Assembly: GCF_900105325.1 (NCBI RefSeq)
Contig: NZ_FNSU01000002.1
Location: forward strand, 248,001-312,000
Direction of reading: 5' to 3'
Source: Pseudomonas marginalis
GTDB taxonomy: Bacteria; Pseudomonadota; Gammaproteobacteria; Pseudomonadales; Pseudomonadaceae
Length of the DNA stretch: 64,000 nt
Both the position numbers and the translations under genes were made by a program. Below, piece by piece: positions 1 through 8,137 of this stretch; position 1 is the first letter of the stretch; the number at the start of each line of letters is the position of its first letter. The notes under the pieces were generated by a model that saw only the letters and a program-made list of their open reading frames with translations, had not been told where the DNA came from and did not search any database.

Positions 1-108
1 TTCGAAGGCTTCGGCCAGCAGCTCTGGTGTCCCTGTGTCCCAGCGCTCGCCAAACTGCGAGCAACCCATGCCGATAATGGCGACCTTGTCTTTAATACCT
101 GTAGCCAT
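1..108 (-). CDS. Thiolase-family protein, N-terminal fragment (cut by window edge)
   Basis: Only the first 36 codons are in the window, starting at the ATG at 108 (minus strand) with a GGAGG ribosome site just upstream. The visible peptide contains VAIIGMGCSQFGERW, the beta-strand and loop that open SCP2/lipid-transfer-type thiolases. The gene starts 2 bp after the stop of the HMG-CoA-synthase-like gene, so the two are almost certainly translationally coupled. Such thiolases usually work with DUF35/HMG-CoA-synthase-like partners in acyl-CoA chemistry, for example retro-aldol or thiolytic steps of side-chain degradation. The catalytic part lies outside the window and cannot be judged. Confidence 0.75.
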   Translation of the reverse strand, partial: MATGIKDKVAIIGMGCSQFGERWDTGTPELLAEAFE

Positions 109-110
109 GT

Positions 111-1568
111 TCAAGCCTCCAGTGGCGTGGCTTTCCAGAAATAACGCGGGTAGCCGCGAGTCTTGTCCACATCCTTGATGCGGAATACCACTTTGAGCGG
201 TGTTCCGACTTCAAGACCGCCTTCACCCACATCGACGGTCTCCATCAACATGCGGGCGCCATTGTCGAATTGGACAAAGCCGACATAGAGGGGAGGTGAG
301 GGGTGATAGGACAGCCAGTCCGCGGTATAGGTGAGTACTTTGAGCGGATCGTCGACCAGCGAATGCGGTTCAAAACTTGAGCTCGGCGCCTTACATTCCG
401 GGTTGGCACAGTAGGGCAGTTGAGGAAACTGCATGGTACCGCAGCAGCTACATTTGCCTGCCTGAAAGGTCGCCAGCTGATTACTGGAGCGATACTGTTC
501 AGTAAAAGCGGTTTTGATCGCCTTTTCAGCTCGCATGCCCCATTCCAGCTCGATGCTGTCGTAATAGGAAAGCAGGCGTAGATAGCTGTCGTGCACTTGG
601 CTATCGGCCAATGCGCCGCTGACACCACGACGGGGCGCGAAATGATTCAGCGCCTCGGTGGTTCGAAACAGCAGTGCATCGACACCCTGGCCGAAGCCAA
701 CCAGCAGAATGTTCTGGCCCGGGCCGGCTTTTTCCAATACCAGTGCAAGCATCAGCAAGCCATGAGCGGCGCCGCTGTATCCGCATTGTGCGTCGAGATT
801 GTCAGCATCGCTTTCTGCCGGTATTCCCAGTTTCTTCGCCACGGTCGCCGCGACACCCTTGAGGGGGGACGGCAGGATGAAGTGGTCAATCTGGCCGGCA
901 CTTACGCCGGCTTCGGCGAGTACACCTCTGATTACTTCCGGTACCAGCTTGAGGTAGCCTTCGTCGCGTACCCAGCGCTCTTCCCAGGCGTAATCGTAGG
1001 CGTTACCCGCTGCGCGGAAGTGATCGACGAACAGAGTGCTTTGACTGGCAGAACCGATCAGCTCGGCGATGATGTTTTCGCTGCCGAGAGTGAAGGCGGC
1101 AGCGCCGGCACCGTAGCTGATTTCCTGTGTGCTGGCTGGCTTGCCGCGTGGCTTGTCAGTAGCAATGAACAAGCCATCGCCATTGCGCGCTTGCAGTGCA
1201 GCGAGCAAGCCGGAAGTCCCAGCGCGTTGCGAGCCGGTGATATCGAGGGTTCGTACATTTTTCGGCAGGCCAAGAGCATCGGCAACCAAGGTTGCATTCT
1301 GTAGGTCGGCAAAGGGCAGCGTTGTTGAGGCGAGACTCAGTGAGGTTAGCCCCGCTTGATGCTGCTTGTTGATGGGGAGCGAGTCACGGGCAGCCTCTAC
1401 AGCCATGGTCAGGCTATCCTCGTCCCAGCTGCAAAAAGCCCGTTTGCCGTTCGCCAGGCTGCGCAATCCAGGGGCCATCCATTTATGAGCAGCTGCTATC
1501 GCCGCGCGCTGCATTCTCAGGCGTGGAATGTAGCCGCCAAATCCAGTGATGCCATAGGTACTAGCCAT
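111..1568 (-). CDS. HMG-CoA-synthase-like (thiolase fold) protein fused to a DUF35 Zn-ribbon/OB domain
   Basis: This 485-residue protein has a KAS III/HMG-CoA-synthase-like thiolase fold (about residues 5-345) followed by a DUF35 module. The DUF35 part shows a zinc ribbon with cysteines at 373-376 and 387-392 and then an OB fold. In archaea and actinobacteria DUF35 proteins bridge thiolase and HMG-CoA synthase; here bridge and synthase are one chain, followed directly by a thiolase gene. The usual nucleophile motif (A-C-Y-G-G-T type) reads GSQRAGT at 112-118, so the catalytic Cys appears to be missing. A second-half Cys (about 261, in AQCGYSGAAHG) remains. A scaffold or lyase-partner role is as likely as condensation. 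A strong promoter with an embedded palindrome lies upstream at 1626-1655. Confidence 0.75.
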   Translation of the reverse strand: MASTYGITGFGGYIPRLRMQRAAIAAAHKWMAPGLRSLANGKRAFCSWDEDSLTMAVEAARDSLPINKQHQAGLTSLSLASTTLPFADLQNATLVADALGLPKNVRTLDITGSQRAGTSGLLAALQARNGDGLFIATDKPRGKPASTQEISYGAGAAAFTLGSENIIAELIGSASQSTLFVDHFRAAGNAYDYAWEERWVRDEGYLKLVPEVIRGVLAEAGVSAGQIDHFILPSPLKGVAATVAKKLGIPAESDADNLDAQCGYSGAAHGLLMLALVLEKAGPGQNILLVGFGQGVDALLFRTTEALNHFAPRRGVSGALADSQVHDSYLRLLSYYDSIELEWGMRAEKAIKTAFTEQYRSSNQLATFQAGKCSCCGTMQFPQLPYCANPECKAPSSSFEPHSLVDDPLKVLTYTADWLSYHPSPPLYVGFVQFDNGARMLMETVDVGEGGLEVGTPLKVVFRIKDVDKTRGYPRYFWKATPLEA

Positions 1569-1625
1569 CTGCGCAATTCACCTCGTTATCAATCTCAGGG
1601 AGTGTGGGACATATATCCTTGGCAA

Positions 1626-1655
1626 ATAATATGCACGCATATGGTATGCTGTCAA
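1626..1655 (-). promoter_or_regulatory. Sigma-70-type promoter for the HMG-CoA-synthase-like gene, with operator in the spacer
   Basis: On the minus strand TTGACA (1655-1650) and TATTAT (1631-1626) are separated by 18 bp. The spacer contains the perfect dyad GCATA-CCA-TATGC (1649-1637). A repressor bound there would cover the RNA polymerase site. The hexamers and dyad are read directly from sequence; function is inferred. Confidence 0.65.
1637..1649. promoter_or_regulatory. GCATA-N3-TATGC operator copy A
   Basis: Perfect inverted repeat GCATATGGTATGC in the intergenic region between the divergent HMG-CoA-synthase-like gene and the chemoreceptor gene. Related copies lie at 4783, 9053, 14255 and 15978, each upstream of another unit of the same cluster. 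Confidence 0.6.
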
Positions 1656-1683
1656 AGCAAAGTCATCTCGCACCGAGGGCGTC

Positions 1684-3384
1684 ATGCAAAACATCTCTAT
1701 AAAAATAAGATTGATCTTTCTGGTTTTGGTGTCATTGGTCGGACTGTCCCTGGTGGCGACCGTGGGCTTGTGGGGGGCTGCACGCCTTGGCGACTCCATT
1801 GATGATATCGAGCAAAGAAGCATGCCCGCAGTTACGTTAATGATGGGCCTGCGCATGGCACAGCTCAAATCGGTGCTGATTTCCAGGGAGGGGAGTTCCT
1901 GGAGCTCGGCTGCGTATGACGCAATGGCGAACAAGACGGATGCTGTCGCGGAGGTTAATGGCCTGTTTGCCTCGATCCTGGAGCGTCGTGATGTAGCGGA
2001 TCGCTTGGCGGACAGGGCTTATGCGGACTATGACGCTCTGCCGAAGTCGCAGGTCGAACGTGCGCAATGGCAGAAGGTCCAGGCTCAGTTGACGTCGTTT
2101 CAAGAGATTTATGGCGAATTACGGCTTGTCATGACTGATCTTAGTACGGCCCATGACTGGAACGCGGTGCAGTCGGGAATCGCTCGCTATAAGGCGCTCG
2201 AGTACCCGCTGGGCGACTTCCTTGAACGGCTTGAAGTCGAAATCCAGGCGCAGCTTCAGATATTGCACGAGCACACGGATCAAGTGGCATTGGAAGCAGG
2301 GGCGGCGCAGTCCATGGCGCTTACCTTTATCACCGTGACGTCCTTGTTAGTGGGCGTGTTTATTGCGGTATTCACTTTCTTCATCATTCAAGGCATCACC
2401 GGTTCCTTGAGCCGATTACGCAACGTGATCACTACGCTCGCGCAAACGAACGATTTCAGGGTACGGGTGGGGGTGAAGGGGCGTGATGAACTGGCCCAGA
2501 CTGCAACGGCATTCAACGGATTGCTGGAGGGGGTACATGGATCGTTACGTGCGGTTCTGGAGTGCGCAGCGCAAGTTTCCGCGGCTGCCCGGGAAACCTC
2601 CGATGCCGCCGATCAGGTCGCGACTGCCTCGACTCGCCAGAGTGAATCCGCGTCGGCAATGGCAACGGCCATCGAGCAGGTCAACGCCAGTATCGGCGGA
2701 GTATCGACCAGCGCTAAGGATGTGCTTGAGCGTTCGCGCCAGGCCGGTGATGCAGCAGGGCTAGGTGCAGACATCATTGTTTGCTCGGCGGGCGGGATGA
2801 ATCAAATCGACCAGGTCGTAGTGTTGGCCTCTGAAGCCATTAGCCGTGTCCATGATCAGTCCGGGCAGATAACGACGATTACCCATGTCATTCGTGATGT
2901 TGCTGAACAGACCAATCTGTTGGCGCTCAATGCGGCTATCGAGGCTGCGCGAGCAGGGGAACAGGGGCGTGGTTTCGCTGTGGTTGCCGATGAAGTCCGA
3001 CAATTGGCGGAGCGTACAGCCCGGTCGACTTTGGAGATTCGTCAGATGATCGGTTCCATGCAGGCCTCTGTGGCTGATGCTGCTTCCAGGATGGAGTTGA
3101 TTGTGGGGAAGGTTCAGGACGGCAAGCGGCTGTCATCCGAGGCATCCGAGCATATTTTGCGAGTACAGAAGCATTCGAAGCAGGTTACGCAGGCCATTAC
3201 CGTCATTTCTTCTGCTTTGCATGAGCAGAGTCTCGCTTCGGCGGGAATCGCCCGGGAGGTGGAGATAGTCGCACAGATGAGCGTGGAAAATAACGATGTG
3301 GCGGCAGAGACGAGCAGGATTTCGCAGGATCTTCAGGCGTCGTCTGTGGCTTTGCATGAGGCTGTAATTCGTTTCAAGGTTTGA
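1684..3384 (+). CDS. Methyl-accepting chemotaxis protein
   Basis: The 566-residue transducer has a first membrane helix at about residues 8-30 and a helical periplasmic sensor of about 170 residues (four-helix-bundle style). A second membrane helix follows at about 205-235, then a HAMP domain and a full cytoplasmic signalling domain. The highly conserved hairpin tip is present near residue 407 (EQTNLLALNAAIEAARAGEQ, then GFAVVADEVRQLAERT). It should couple ligand sensing to CheA/CheW at the pole. It is divergent from the HMG-CoA-synthase-like gene across an operator-bearing promoter, so it may sense the cluster's substrate; that link is inferred from position. It lacks an obvious C-terminal CheR-docking pentapeptide. 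Confidence 0.9.
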   Translation: MQNISIKIRLIFLVLVSLVGLSLVATVGLWGAARLGDSIDDIEQRSMPAVTLMMGLRMAQLKSVLISREGSSWSSAAYDAMANKTDAVAEVNGLFASILERRDVADRLADRAYADYDALPKSQVERAQWQKVQAQLTSFQEIYGELRLVMTDLSTAHDWNAVQSGIARYKALEYPLGDFLERLEVEIQAQLQILHEHTDQVALEAGAAQSMALTFITVTSLLVGVFIAVFTFFIIQGITGSLSRLRNVITTLAQTNDFRVRVGVKGRDELAQTATAFNGLLEGVHGSLRAVLECAAQVSAAARETSDAADQVATASTRQSESASAMATAIEQVNASIGGVSTSAKDVLERSRQAGDAAGLGADIIVCSAGGMNQIDQVVVLASEAISRVHDQSGQITTITHVIRDVAEQTNLLALNAAIEAARAGEQGRGFAVVADEVRQLAERTARSTLEIRQMIGSMQASVADAASRMELIVGKVQDGKRLSSEASEHILRVQKHSKQVTQAITVISSALHEQSLASAGIAREVEIVAQMSVENNDVAAETSRISQDLQASSVALHEAVIRFKV

Positions 3385-3427
3385 GTAATCGCTGTGCCAA
3401 CAGTCCCTACCTGAGAAGGACAATACC

Positions 3428-4636
3428 GTGCCAAAGACCGATGTCAGCCTACCGCCATTGAGCTATACGTTGTTTCGGGCTCTCTTAAGTGTGGCGTTGA
3501 TCGCCAATGTTGCTGTCTGGATGCAGAATGTCGCCGCTGCCTGGCTCATGACATCGCTAAGCACCTCACCGTTAATGGTGGCTTTGATTCAGACAGCTAT
3601 TAGTTTGCCTGCATTTTTCTTCGGTATCCCTGCTGGTGTCCTTGCTGATCGCGTTGATCGACGCAAGTTACTGTTGTCTATCTACGTCTGGATGATGCTC
3701 GCAAGCACTCTATTGGTCGTGGTTGTGGAACTCGATGTCGTAGGTCCGTGGAGTCTGCTGTGTCTGGTCTTTCTGTCAGGTATTGGCAGCGCACTGACAC
3801 TGCCTGTCTTGCAGGCATCGATCTCTGATACGGTTCCAGGCGCTTCCTTGCTACCCGCCATAACGCTAAACAGCATCGCATACAACACTGCTCGGGCACT
3901 CGGTCCGGCGCTGGCCGGACTGATTATTGCCGGCGTTGGGGTTCATGCTGTGTTCGTTCTGAACCTTGTCCTATTGCTGATCGTGCTGCTCGTCTTGGTT
4001 TTTTGCTACACAACCGTGGCAAGGCCGCAACCGCCAAACGCTGCTATTTCTGCGGTCCGAGAGGGTCTTGTCTATGTGCGCAATGAGCGTTTGTTGCATG
4101 GCTATCTTTTGCGTGTCATCGCATTTACCGGTTGTGCCAGTTCACTTTGGGCAATGTTGCCATTGATCAGCAAGCTCGTTGTCGATGGGGAGGGTAGTTA
4201 TGGCTACTTGCTGTCTAGCCTTGGTTTTGGCTCAGTAATCGGAGGTTTTTCATTGAGCTGGCTGAGGACACGATGCGCTGACCTCGATTCATTGCTGAGT
4301 CTCTCCACGATACTGTTTGCCGTCTCGATGCTCGTCGTTGCCTGGATACCTCCACTACCAGTCATGTACGTAATGCTGATTTTGGGCGGCATGGCTTGGA
4401 TCAATTTCACTTCTCCAATCAATGCAGCCTTTCAAGGGGGGCTGCCTGCTTGGGTGATGGCTCGTGCAATCGCTGTTTTTTTGCTCTCTTTTCAGGTGGC
4501 TATGGCTGTAGGTGGGGTGATTTGGGGGCTGGTGGCGAGTGTTTTCGGTGTTACTCAAGCCTTGAGCGCGGCGGCAATAGGCATGATGCTGAGTCTGTTG
4601 CTGGCCCGGCGTTATCCGACACCAGGCGGTCAGTAG
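3428..4636 (+). CDS. MFS transporter (EntS/MFS_3-like)
   Basis: A GTG start preceded by AAGGA gives a 402-residue protein with about 12 hydrophobic helices. The cytoplasmic loop between TM2 and TM3 carries the MFS signature (GVLADRVDRRKLL). Overall it resembles the MFS_3 group (EntS-like exporters, also common beside catabolic genes). It starts 43 bp after the chemoreceptor and is probably co-transcribed with it. Whether it exports a toxic intermediate or imports the substrate cannot be decided; MFS_3 members are mostly exporters. Confidence 0.8.
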   Translation: MPKTDVSLPPLSYTLFRALLSVALIANVAVWMQNVAAAWLMTSLSTSPLMVALIQTAISLPAFFFGIPAGVLADRVDRRKLLLSIYVWMMLASTLLVVVVELDVVGPWSLLCLVFLSGIGSALTLPVLQASISDTVPGASLLPAITLNSIAYNTARALGPALAGLIIAGVGVHAVFVLNLVLLLIVLLVLVFCYTTVARPQPPNAAISAVREGLVYVRNERLLHGYLLRVIAFTGCASSLWAMLPLISKLVVDGEGSYGYLLSSLGFGSVIGGFSLSWLRTRCADLDSLLSLSTILFAVSMLVVAWIPPLPVMYVMLILGGMAWINFTSPINAAFQGGLPAWVMARAIAVFLLSFQVAMAVGGVIWGLVASVFGVTQALSAAAIGMMLSLLLARRYPTPGGQ

Positions 4637-4763
4637 GAAAGCGTGTCATATCGCGCCGCTATGGCGACCACCGATACCTTTTTGTTCGCCGGTAGCTGCG
4701 ACGCTGCCGTGGTGATTTTTCAACGGTCTGGAGTCTGGTCAGATTGTTAGGTATGCAAATGTG

Positions 4764-4795
4764 TTGACGGCATGGTTGTTATCTTTATCGTATGC
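4764..4795 (+). promoter_or_regulatory. Promoter and operator copy B upstream of etfB
   Basis: TTGACG (4764-4769) and TATCGT (4786-4791), 16 bp apart, form a plausible sigma-70 promoter. The -10 overlaps CTTTA-TCG-TATGC (4783-4795), an imperfect copy of the GCATA-N3-TATGC dyad with a perfect right half. A second GTATGC half-site lies at about 4751-4756. The etfB start codon is about 75 bp downstream. Confidence 0.45.
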
Positions 4796-4866
4796 ATGAA
4801 TAATATATGTAAGCATTCATGGTTCATGACGCTTGCCTTTAACGAACACTGATCTGCGGGGTCATA

Positions 4867-5616
4867 ATGAAGGTTCTTGTAGCTGTCAAACGCGTTGTGG
4901 ATTACAACGTGAAAGTTCGCGTCAAGGCGGACAGTTCCGGCGTCGATCTTGCCAATGTCAAGATGTCGATGAACCCGTTCTGCGAGATCGCCGTGGAAGA
5001 AGCAGTACGCCTGAAAGAGAAAGGCGTGGCGACTGAAATCGTCGTCGTCTCCGTCGGCTCGCCCACCGCTCAAGAGCAACTGCGCACCGCCCTGGCTCTG
5101 GGTGCCGATCGCGCGATCCTCGTCGAGTCTGCTGAAGACCTGACTTCCCTGGCCGTTGCCAAACTGTTGAAAGCTGTTGTCGACAAGGAACAGCCTCAGT
5201 TGGTGATCCTTGGCAAACAAGCCATCGACAGTGACAACAACCAGACCGGCCAGATGCTGGCTGCATTGAGCGGCTACGGCCAGGGCACGTTCGCTTCGAA
5301 AGTCGAAGTGTCCGGCGACAGCGTTGCCGTGACCCGCGAAATCGACGGCGGCGCGCAGACCGTTTCCCTGAAATTGCCGGCCATCGTCACCACCGACCTG
5401 CGTTTGAACGAGCCGCGCTACGCGTCCCTGCCAAACATCATGAAAGCCAAGAAGAAGCCGCTTGAAGTGCTGACGCCTGACGCTTTGGGCGTTTCCACCG
5501 TCTCCACCAACAAGACCCTGAAAGTCGAAGCGCCGGCTGCACGCAGCGCGGGCATCAAGGTCAAGTCGGTGGCTGAACTGGTCGAGAAACTAAAAAACGA
5601 AGCGAAGGTAATCTAA
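4867..5616 (+). CDS. etfB: Electron transfer flavoprotein beta subunit
   Basis: The 249-residue protein has typical EtfB length and sequence: MKVLVAVKRVVDYNVKVRVK at the start and, at about residues 119-128, the adenine-nucleotide loop GKQAIDSDNNQTGQML. With EtfA it accepts electrons from acyl-CoA dehydrogenases and passes them to ETF-ubiquinone oxidoreductase. No ETF-QO gene is in the window, so this copy must use one encoded elsewhere. It lies directly against etfA (stop TAA, then ATG). An island-borne etfBA fits a cluster that oxidises acyl-CoA thioesters, but the only acyl-CoA dehydrogenase seen here is a fragment (16044-16323). Confidence 0.95.
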   Translation: MKVLVAVKRVVDYNVKVRVKADSSGVDLANVKMSMNPFCEIAVEEAVRLKEKGVATEIVVVSVGSPTAQEQLRTALALGADRAILVESAEDLTSLAVAKLLKAVVDKEQPQLVILGKQAIDSDNNQTGQMLAALSGYGQGTFASKVEVSGDSVAVTREIDGGAQTVSLKLPAIVTTDLRLNEPRYASLPNIMKAKKKPLEVLTPDALGVSTVSTNKTLKVEAPAARSAGIKVKSVAELVEKLKNEAKVI

Positions 5617-6561
5617 ATGACGATCTTGGTTATTGCTGAACACGACAACAAAGTGCTGGCCCTGGCCACGCTGAATACCGTTGCTGCCGCTGCCCAAATC
5701 GGTGGCGACATCCACGTGCTGGTTGCAGGTCAGGGCGTTGGTGCCGTTGCCGAAGCCGCCGCGAAAATCGCTGGCGTGGCTAAAGTGCTAGTGGCCGACA
5801 ACGTCGCCTACGGGCATCAACTTCCAGAGAATATTGCCCCGTTAGTGGTCTGCTTGGTGATTGAACAACACTCGATTTACAACCATGTCCTGGCTTCGGC
5901 CACTTCCAACGGCAAAAACATCCTGCCGCGCGTTGCCGCTGTCCTGGACGTTGACCAGATCTCCGAGATCATCTCAGTAGAAAACGCCGATACCTTCAGG
6001 CGTCCGATCTATGCCGGTAACGCCATCGCTACCGTTCAATCGAACGCTTCGGTCAAAGTGATTACCGTGCGTGCCACCGGTTTCGACCCGGTGGCATCAG
6101 AAGGTGGCTCGGCAATCATAGAGGCGGTCACCACCGTATATGATTCTGAAAGATCCTCCTTCTCTGATGAAAAACTGGCCAAATCCGATCGCCCGGAACT
6201 GACCGCCGCCAAGATCATCGTTTCCGGCGGGCGCGGTATGCAGAACGGCGACAACTTCAAACACCTGTATGCATTGGCCGACCAGCTGGGTGCGGGTGTC
6301 GGTGCGTCCCGCGCTGCGGTCGACGCAGGGTTCGTTCCTAACGACATGCAGGTCGGTCAGACCGGCAAGATCGTTGCGCCTCAGCTGTACATCGCCGTCG
6401 GTATCTCCGGCGCGATTCAGCACCTGGCCGGCATGAAAGATTCCAAGGTGATCGTTGCGATCAACAAGGATGAAGAAGCGCCGATTTTCCAGGTTGCCGA
6501 TTACGGGCTGGTAGCGGATCTGTTCGAAGCCGTTCCTGAAATGACCACCGCGTTGGTCTAG
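5617..6561 (+). CDS. etfA: Electron transfer flavoprotein alpha subunit
   Basis: The 314-residue protein carries the EtfA FAD-binding C-terminal domain: SGGRGMQNGDNF, then GASRAAVDAGFVPNDMQVGQ, then APQLYIAVGISGAIQH and DYGLVADLF. The N-terminal domain is the usual adenine nucleotide-hydrolase-like fold. It starts at the base after the etfB stop. The middle section (about residues 70-190) departs from the housekeeping type more than the near-invariant ends do, for instance LVVCLVIEQHSIYNHVL, and suggests a diverged or mosaic second copy. Function is expected to be retained. Confidence 0.95.
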   Translation: MTILVIAEHDNKVLALATLNTVAAAAQIGGDIHVLVAGQGVGAVAEAAAKIAGVAKVLVADNVAYGHQLPENIAPLVVCLVIEQHSIYNHVLASATSNGKNILPRVAAVLDVDQISEIISVENADTFRRPIYAGNAIATVQSNASVKVITVRATGFDPVASEGGSAIIEAVTTVYDSERSSFSDEKLAKSDRPELTAAKIIVSGGRGMQNGDNFKHLYALADQLGAGVGASRAAVDAGFVPNDMQVGQTGKIVAPQLYIAVGISGAIQHLAGMKDSKVIVAINKDEEAPIFQVADYGLVADLFEAVPEMTTALV

Positions 6562-6587
6562 CAGCTTCTCAAGATTGGATAAGACAT

Positions 6588-7379
6588 ATGAACAATGAAG
6601 TGAATATGCCAGTGGACCCTTTTTTTGCCGAAGGGGTTGCCATCGTGGCTGGCGGGAGCGGGGGCATAGGAGCGCACATTTGCCTGGCGCTGGCGCGCGC
6701 CGGCAGCAATGTATTGGTGACCTATCGTTCCAATGCGGATGAGGCGCAGAGAGTTATGAAAGGGGTTCGTGAGTTGGGCCGCGAGGCTGAGATCGTCCAG
6801 CTTGACTTGTGCGACTGTCAGGCGGTGGCCGCAATGGCGACTAGGGCGCACGAACGTTTCGGGCGCGTTCACTCAGTGGTGTATGCCGCAGGGCCTGGTT
6901 TACATATGCAATTCATTAGCCAATTGGATCCTGCTGAATGGGCTTCGGTAATCGCTACTGATGTGGGTGGCAGCTTCAACCTTGTGCACGCAACCCTGCC
7001 GGTAATGAAGAAGGCGGGGGGCGGCGCGTATGTCGCAGTGATCACGGCAGCGGTCGAGAGAGTACCGATTCGCGATATTTGCTCGGCGGCACCGAAGGCT
7101 GCCATCGAGATGTTGATGCGCGGCGTGGCAAAGGAAGAAGGGCGGTTCGGCGTTAGAGCCAACTGCGTAGGCCCGGGCTGGATCGATGCAGGGCTCGGTC
7201 GAGAAGTAATGCGCACGGAATTGACAGAAGAGCATATCGAGCAGATCCGCCGTTCGATTCCATTGCGGCGCATTGGCCAGCCAGAAGATATCGCTGAGGC
7301 CGTTGTTTTTCTGTTGTCCTCCAAGGCTTCGTTCATCTCGGGTCAGTCCTTGGCCGTTGACGGAGGAATGCAGCTATAG
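6588..7379 (+). CDS. Short-chain dehydrogenase/reductase with altered catalytic triad
   Basis: This 263-residue FabG-like SDR has the cofactor loop GGSGGIGAH near residue 22 and the C-terminal features GPGWIDAG and SGQSLAVDGG. The usual catalytic set is not present: the YxxxK motif reads S166-A-A-P-K170, so the Tyr is Ser, and the preceding Ser region reads VITAAV. NAG is YAAG. It may be non-catalytic or use different chemistry. It follows etfA by 26 bp and precedes the MarR gene by 32 bp, forming an etfB-etfA-SDR-marR unit. An alternative start exists 18 bp downstream (MPVDPF). Confidence 0.85.
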   Translation: MNNEVNMPVDPFFAEGVAIVAGGSGGIGAHICLALARAGSNVLVTYRSNADEAQRVMKGVRELGREAEIVQLDLCDCQAVAAMATRAHERFGRVHSVVYAAGPGLHMQFISQLDPAEWASVIATDVGGSFNLVHATLPVMKKAGGGAYVAVITAAVERVPIRDICSAAPKAAIEMLMRGVAKEEGRFGVRANCVGPGWIDAGLGREVMRTELTEEHIEQIRRSIPLRRIGQPEDIAEAVVFLLSSKASFISGQSLAVDGGMQL

Positions 7380-7411
7380 ACTCGGTTGTAGGCTCACGGA
7401 AATCAAAAGAT

Positions 7412-7951
7412 ATGAGTGACAATGAGTCGTCGAAAGGCCATGTCGATGAAGTAGAACATGTGCCTGAGACCGGCCACAGATCGAAAATGACGGAAGACAA
7501 CAACTGGGATCAACGCGTTGGTTTCCTGATGCATGACGTTTCCCGATTGCGTAGGATGGTATTCGATAGTTTCGTGAAGCCGTTGGGCGTCACCCGGTCT
7601 CGTTGGTGGGTGCTGGCCTGTTTATCGCGTCAAGATGGGATGAATCAGAGTGACTTAGCCAGCGTACTTGAACTGGGAAAGGCCGCCCTCGGGGGACTGC
7701 TTGATCGGCTTGAGTCATCGGGTTTGATTGAGCGGCGAGCCGATGGCAATGATCGTCGAGCCAAGCGAATTTATCTCACCCATCGAGGGCATCAGACGGT
7801 CAAGGAAATGCATCATCTCAGTCACCAAATGAGTGAACGGGTCCTCGAGGGGTTGAGTCACGATCAACGGCTGCTGTTGGCGAGGATGTTCGCGTTGCTC
7901 AAGAGCAATTTGCTGAGCATCAAACAAGAGCGTGGGATGGACAGCATCTGA
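7412..7951 (+). CDS. MarR-family transcriptional regulator
   Basis: The 179-residue protein has an N-terminal extension of about 30 residues and then a MarR winged helix. DNA-recognition elements are visible as VTRSRWWVLACLSRQDGMNQ, LASVLELGKAALGGLLDRLE and the wing RRADGNDRRAKRIYLT. It would bind as a dimer to a short palindrome and release it on binding a small aromatic or CoA ligand. It is the last gene of the etfBA-SDR unit, whose promoter overlaps a copy of the recurrent GCATA-N3-TATGC dyad, so it is the best candidate for the cluster's regulator (inferred). Confidence 0.9.
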   Translation: MSDNESSKGHVDEVEHVPETGHRSKMTEDNNWDQRVGFLMHDVSRLRRMVFDSFVKPLGVTRSRWWVLACLSRQDGMNQSDLASVLELGKAALGGLLDRLESSGLIERRADGNDRRAKRIYLTHRGHQTVKEMHHLSHQMSERVLEGLSHDQRLLLARMFALLKSNLLSIKQERGMDSI

Positions 7952-8015
7952 TGCGGCGATTGGACCTTGGTCATTCACGGTTGATGCACGCTCTCGTAAG
8001 TGGGCCGCCACTTGG

Positions 8016-8046
8016 AAAGCTTCATGTTCATGGTTGAAGCGTTTTC
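8016..8046. terminator. Weak stem-loop between convergent genes
   Basis: GCTTCA (8019-8024) and TGAAGC (8035-8040) form a six-pair stem with AAA before and GTTTTC after. It lies between the convergent MarR and crotonase genes and could end transcription from either side. The stem is short, so this is only a candidate. Confidence 0.35.
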
Positions 8047-8137
8047 TGAGTGAGATGAAGCGAGCGTGTCCAGTACTTTTGCATCCCGCCCCTAGCGGTG
8101 TTCGGGCGCCAGGGGAACTAAGAGCCCTGTTCAAAGG

